Source of the DNA: Alphaproteobacteria bacterium LSUCC0719 | GTDB taxonomy: Bacteria; Pseudomonadota; Alphaproteobacteria; Puniceispirillales; Puniceispirillaceae | Length of the DNA: 64,000 nucleotides | Direction of reading: 5' to 3' | NCBI GenBank assembly: GCA_040839025.1 | Contig: JBFPJN010000001.1 | Location: 620,001-684,000, forward strand | In this document: piece by piece, positions 62,401 to 64,000 of the stretch | How positions within the stretch are numbered: position 1 is the stretch's first letter | Layout of the letters: each line of letters begins with the position of its first letter | Made by a program: the position numbers and the translations under genes | Notes under the pieces: model-generated | The model's input: only the letters and a program-made list of their open reading frames with translations | Database searches by the model: none | Told to the model about the DNA's origin: nothing

Positions 62401-63075
62401 ATAGGCGTCCGCGACGGTGGTGTCCCCACGCCCCACGAATTTGATCATCGGACTGGTTTCATGGCTGGTCGATATCTGGGTAAAGCCGATCTCACGCGCC
62501 AGCGCGGCAATCCGCAGCTCATGATCCGGCACCCGGTAGGCGTGCATCAGCACAATGGCGACCGACCGGATCCCGTCATCAAAAGCCGCCTGCAGGCGTG
62601 GACGCAGATCATCAAGGTCAAGCGGCGTTAGAACGATGTCCTTCGCATCGACGCGCTCTACCACCTCCTCGACCCGCTCATAAAGCATCTCCGGCAGCAC
62701 GATCTGCATATCGAACAGGCGCGGGCGTGCCTGATAGGCAATCCGCAGCTGATCGCGAAACCCCTTTGTCACGACCAGCAGAGTGCGATCCCCCTTGCGC
62801 TCAAGCAGCGCATTGGTCGCCACCGTCGTGCCCATTTTCACGGCATCGATGTCGGATTCCGGAATCGGCGCATCATCGGAAAGCGCCAGCAGATCGTGAA
62901 TGCCCTGCAGCGCGGCATCCTCATAGGCTTCGGGGTTTTCCGACAATAGCTTGTGCGTATGAAGCGTGCCGTCAGGTGCCCGCCCAACCACATCTGTGAA
63001 TGTGCCGCCACGGTCGATCCAGAATTGCCAACCCGCCTGTTTGACCTCTGCAGCTATTGTCGGTGCGCCGTCCAT
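59449..63075 (-). CDS. 5-Oxoprolinase / hydantoinase HyuA-HyuB fusion
   Basis: This 1208-residue protein has an N-terminal HyuA part ([60 protein letters not shown]-binding ASKHA fold) and a C-terminal HyuB part from ~residue 690 ([45 protein letters not shown]). Length and order match eukaryote-type 5-oxoprolinases, which open 5-oxoproline or hydantoin rings with ATP. A GGTAGGA box precedes the ATG at 63075; the frame is open to 63108. Confidence 0.93.
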   Translation of the reverse strand: MDGAPTIAAEVKQAGWQFWIDRGGTFTDVVGRAPDGTLHTHKLLSENPEAYEDAALQGIHDLLALSDDAPIPESDIDAVKMGTTVATNALLERKGDRTLLVVTKGFRDQLRIAYQARPRLFDMQIVLPEMLYERVEEVVERVDAKDIVLTPLDLDDLRPRLQAAFDDGIRSVAIVLMHAYRVPDHELRIAALAREIGFTQISTSHETSPMIKFVGRGDTTVADAYLSPILRRYIDRIADALGGVNLQFMQSNGGLKGASLFQGKDAILSGPAGGIVGAVRTAEQAGFDKVITFDMGGTSTDVAHYENAYERVFETVVAGVRMQAPMLLIHTVAAGGGSLCQFDGARFRVGPESAGANPGPACYRRGGPLAVTDCNVMLGKLQPDFFPHVFGPGQDAPLDAEAVREKFTAMADEVEAATGIRRTPEELADGFLRIAVENMANAIKKISVQRGYDVTDYALQCFGGAGGQHACLIADVLGMNTVLVHPFAGVLSAYGMGLADVRALRERTIEAPLIDALVPRLEQELDELAAVSEAEVAGQGISGDRTETRRYVHLRYDGSDTSLEVPYGPVDGMAAAYERAYRARFGFVMPGKKVIAATISVETIGLTFDLESTPHAAVGDAAGPQAMVEAYMGGQPVTAPVHQRDAIPAGGRIDGPALIIEATATTIVEPGWQAEMTDIGNLVLRRVVARPERVAIGTDCDPVMLEVFNNLFMSIAEQMGYTLQNTALSVNVKERLDFSCAIFDSTGSLIANAPHMPVHLGSMGESVRAVLRDNEGRIRPGDAYVLNNPYNGGTHLPDITIITPVFERDEILFFVACRGHHPDVGGKTPGSAPPDSAHIDEEGVLIDNFKLVDQGVYREAEMIEVLEGALYPARNSEQNIADLRAQLAANEKGVQELQKMVGQFGLDTVLAYMTHVQNNAEESVRRVIDVLSDGEFVYPMDNGQQVSVKISIDHRNRAATVDFTGTSPQGANNFNAPAAVCRAAVLYVFRTLVDDDIPMNEGCLKPITIILPDDCMLQAQYPAAVIAGNVETSQIVTDTLYGALGVMAAAQGTMNNFIYGNDAYQYYETLCGGSGAGPDFDGCDAVHTHMTNSRLTDPEVLEWRYPVLLESFEIRDGSGGVGRHHGGNGVRRRTRFLEAMEAVILANHRIVPPYGMAGGGDGAVGRNWVERSDGSVEELTATDLRAMQPGDVFVIETPGGGGFGRADD

Positions 63076-63110
63076 GATATTCCTACCCGATGATGTCTTT
63101 GCTCCCACCG

Positions 63111-63148
63111 TTAACGCTGATAAATTATCGATATTTTGTCAACGTTAA
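63111..63148. promoter_or_regulatory. Inverted repeat TTAACG...CGTTAA in a divergent promoter
   Basis: TTAACG (63111-63116) and CGTTAA (63143-63148) frame the AT-rich region with TTGACA (minus strand, 63141-63136), which could be a -35 box for the 5-oxoprolinase operon. ATCGAT (63128-63133) lies at the centre. This is a candidate operator for the MarR protein encoded downstream; inferred. Confidence 0.4.
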
Positions 63149-63211
63149 TTCGCTCCTTGGTCCGGCTGCATCGCGGGCCGGGTACAGGAACCCACAAGGT
63201 GGAGGAACACA

Positions 63212-63562
63212 ATGCAATCAGTGAACATTGCTGAAAAGCTCGCCATCGTGACCGACCATTGGACCCCAAAAATCGTCACCCGCTACAATGACAATGACAT
63301 CATGGTGGTCAAGGTTCAGGGAGAATTCGTCTGGCACAGCCATGATGACACTGATGATTTCTTTCTGGTGCTGAGTGGACATCTGACAATCAAAACCGAG
63401 CATGGGGATGTGGCTCTTGGACCGGGAGAGCTGTTTGTTGTTCCCTGTGGCGTGTCGCACTGTCCGGTGGCTCGGGAAGAAACACATCTGCTTCTCATCG
63501 AGCCATCAGGAACGCCCAATACGGGCGACAAGAGAACCGCAACCATAAAGGAAACCATCTGA
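63212..63562 (+). CDS. Cupin-domain protein
   Basis: This 116-residue single-domain cupin has the metal motif FVWHSHDDTDDFFLVLSG (two His, one Glu-like Asp position) and the second motif PCGVSHCPVA. It is divergent from the 5-oxoprolinase operon, 136 bp away. It may bind a metal and a small acid; the function is unknown. Confidence 0.83.
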   Translation: MQSVNIAEKLAIVTDHWTPKIVTRYNDNDIMVVKVQGEFVWHSHDDTDDFFLVLSGHLTIKTEHGDVALGPGELFVVPCGVSHCPVAREETHLLLIEPSGTPNTGDKRTATIKETI

Positions 63563-63780
63563 CGGTGATGACGACAACGGTGCGGTGGCGGTGAGGTTTA
63601 CAGTCTGGCCACCGCGCAAGGGGCAAGGCTCACCCATGCCAAGGCATGTGTTTGCTGGACGTTGAGGAGGTCGTTGCCCGGGTCGCCATGACGATCGGTG
63701 CAACGCCGAAATTCAACAGGCTGCGGCGTGCAGGATGACGGCGAAGGTGCCACAGGCTCCTGCGCGGACTCTGAAACAAA
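63563..63780. other. Non-coding stretch before rpsI terminator
   Basis: About 220 bp between the cupin gene and the rpsI terminator hold no recognised gene. A small inverted GC-rich stretch near 63600-63640 has no T-run. Confidence 0.35.
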
Positions 63781-63804
63781 AAAGCAGGGCCGAGGCCCTG
63801 CTTT
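63773..63804 (-). terminator. Intrinsic terminator of rpsI
   Basis: A stem AGCAGGGC / GCCCTGCT with tetraloop CGAG (63783-63802) is followed on the minus strand by TTTTTT (63782-63777) and more T and G bases. It lies 28 bp after the rpsI stop. Confidence 0.88.
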
Positions 63805-63830
63805 CGAAAATTCGATAATGTGCGCTTTGA

Positions 63831-64000
63831 CTAGCGCTTTGAGAACTGGAAGCTCCGGCGGGCTTTCGCCTTGCCGTATTTTTTCCGTTCGACAACACGC
63901 GGGTCACGGGTCAGGAACCCGCCGGCCTTCAGCGCCGGGCGCAGACCAGGCTCGAACATTGTCAGCGCACGGCTGATGCCATGACGGACCGCGCCGGCCT
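63831..64000 (-). CDS. rpsI: 30S ribosomal protein S9, C-terminal part
   Basis: The minus-strand frame to the window edge reads [20 protein letters not shown], then [33 protein letters not shown], and stops at 63831. This is the highly conserved basic C terminus of S9, whose final Lys-Arg tail contacts the P-site tRNA. The N-terminal half lies beyond the right edge. Confidence 0.95.
   Translation of the reverse strand, partial: AGAVRHGISRALTMFEPGLRPALKAGGFLTRDPRVVERKKYGKAKARRSFQFSKR

Overview
The window looks like a chromosome segment from a marine-type alphaproteobacterium. The support is a SAR116/Puniceispirillum-like gene mix: an NDUFS4-type complex I accessory protein, a DmdA-like aminomethyltransferase, BCCT and TctABC transporters, a LivHM-type ABC system and densely overlapping operons. 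The lineage is inferred; no phylogenetic marker was compared. There is no CRISPR array and no intact insertion sequence.

Left part (1-15.6 kb): a branched-chain amino-acid-type ABC transporter (substrate-binding protein, LivH, start of LivM) is divergent from an MmgE/PrpD gene. A degenerate scar follows (3.7-5.0 kb) with the C-terminal remnant of a Fis-type regulator, a short match to a tRNA-Ser 3' end, and an orphan hicB whose hicA is cut down to its last 16 codons. Next is a tctC-tctB-tctA-atuA-DUF4387 operon. Divergent from it is a TctD/TctE two-component system with its own periplasmic binding protein. A MetE-like protein, an NTF2-like protein and YaaA follow.

Middle (15.8-32.3 kb): a BCCT transporter, a LysE exporter, a DmdA-like protein, two FAD monooxygenases, a tartrate/isopropylmalate-type dehydrogenase and a DUF3237 protein suggest scavenging of osmolytes and aromatic or organic acids. 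Then comes a compact histidine operon: yerC-like regulator, hisG (long form), hisC-hisB fusion, hisH, hisA, hisF, hisIE. Its proteins resemble gammaproteobacterial versions. It lacks hisD and the HisB phosphatase domain. A TAGCG-N8-CGCTA palindrome next to a TTGACA box precedes it, and a clear terminator follows it.

Right part (32.3-64 kb): SixA-type phosphatase, cysteine synthase, sulfurtransferase, glutamate dehydrogenase, truncated haemoglobin, HDAC-like deacetylase, lytic transglycosylase, FAH-family hydrolase, tRNA-Arg(TCT), a GNAT enzyme, an NDUFS4-like protein, tRNA-Pro(TGG) and DUF192. A ten-gene Mrp/Mnh-type cation/proton antiporter operon runs E-F-G-DUF4040-B-C-D-A/L-like-small subunit-D-like. 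It is followed by an Fe-S scaffold, two tiny membrane ORFs, a sterol desaturase with a coupled zinc-ribbon protein, a three-gene operon of unknown function, tRNA-Glu(TTC) with its terminator, recJ, hom, a quinone reductase, a MarR regulator with a 5-oxoprolinase-type hydantoinase, a cupin, and the 3' end of rpsI.

Oddities worth attention are the HisC-HisB fusion, the hicA/hicB scar, the sensor operon with a third (periplasmic) component, two tandem arrays of 15-bp units that start across the stop codons of neighbouring genes, and the unknown coupled trio at 53.4-54.3 kb.
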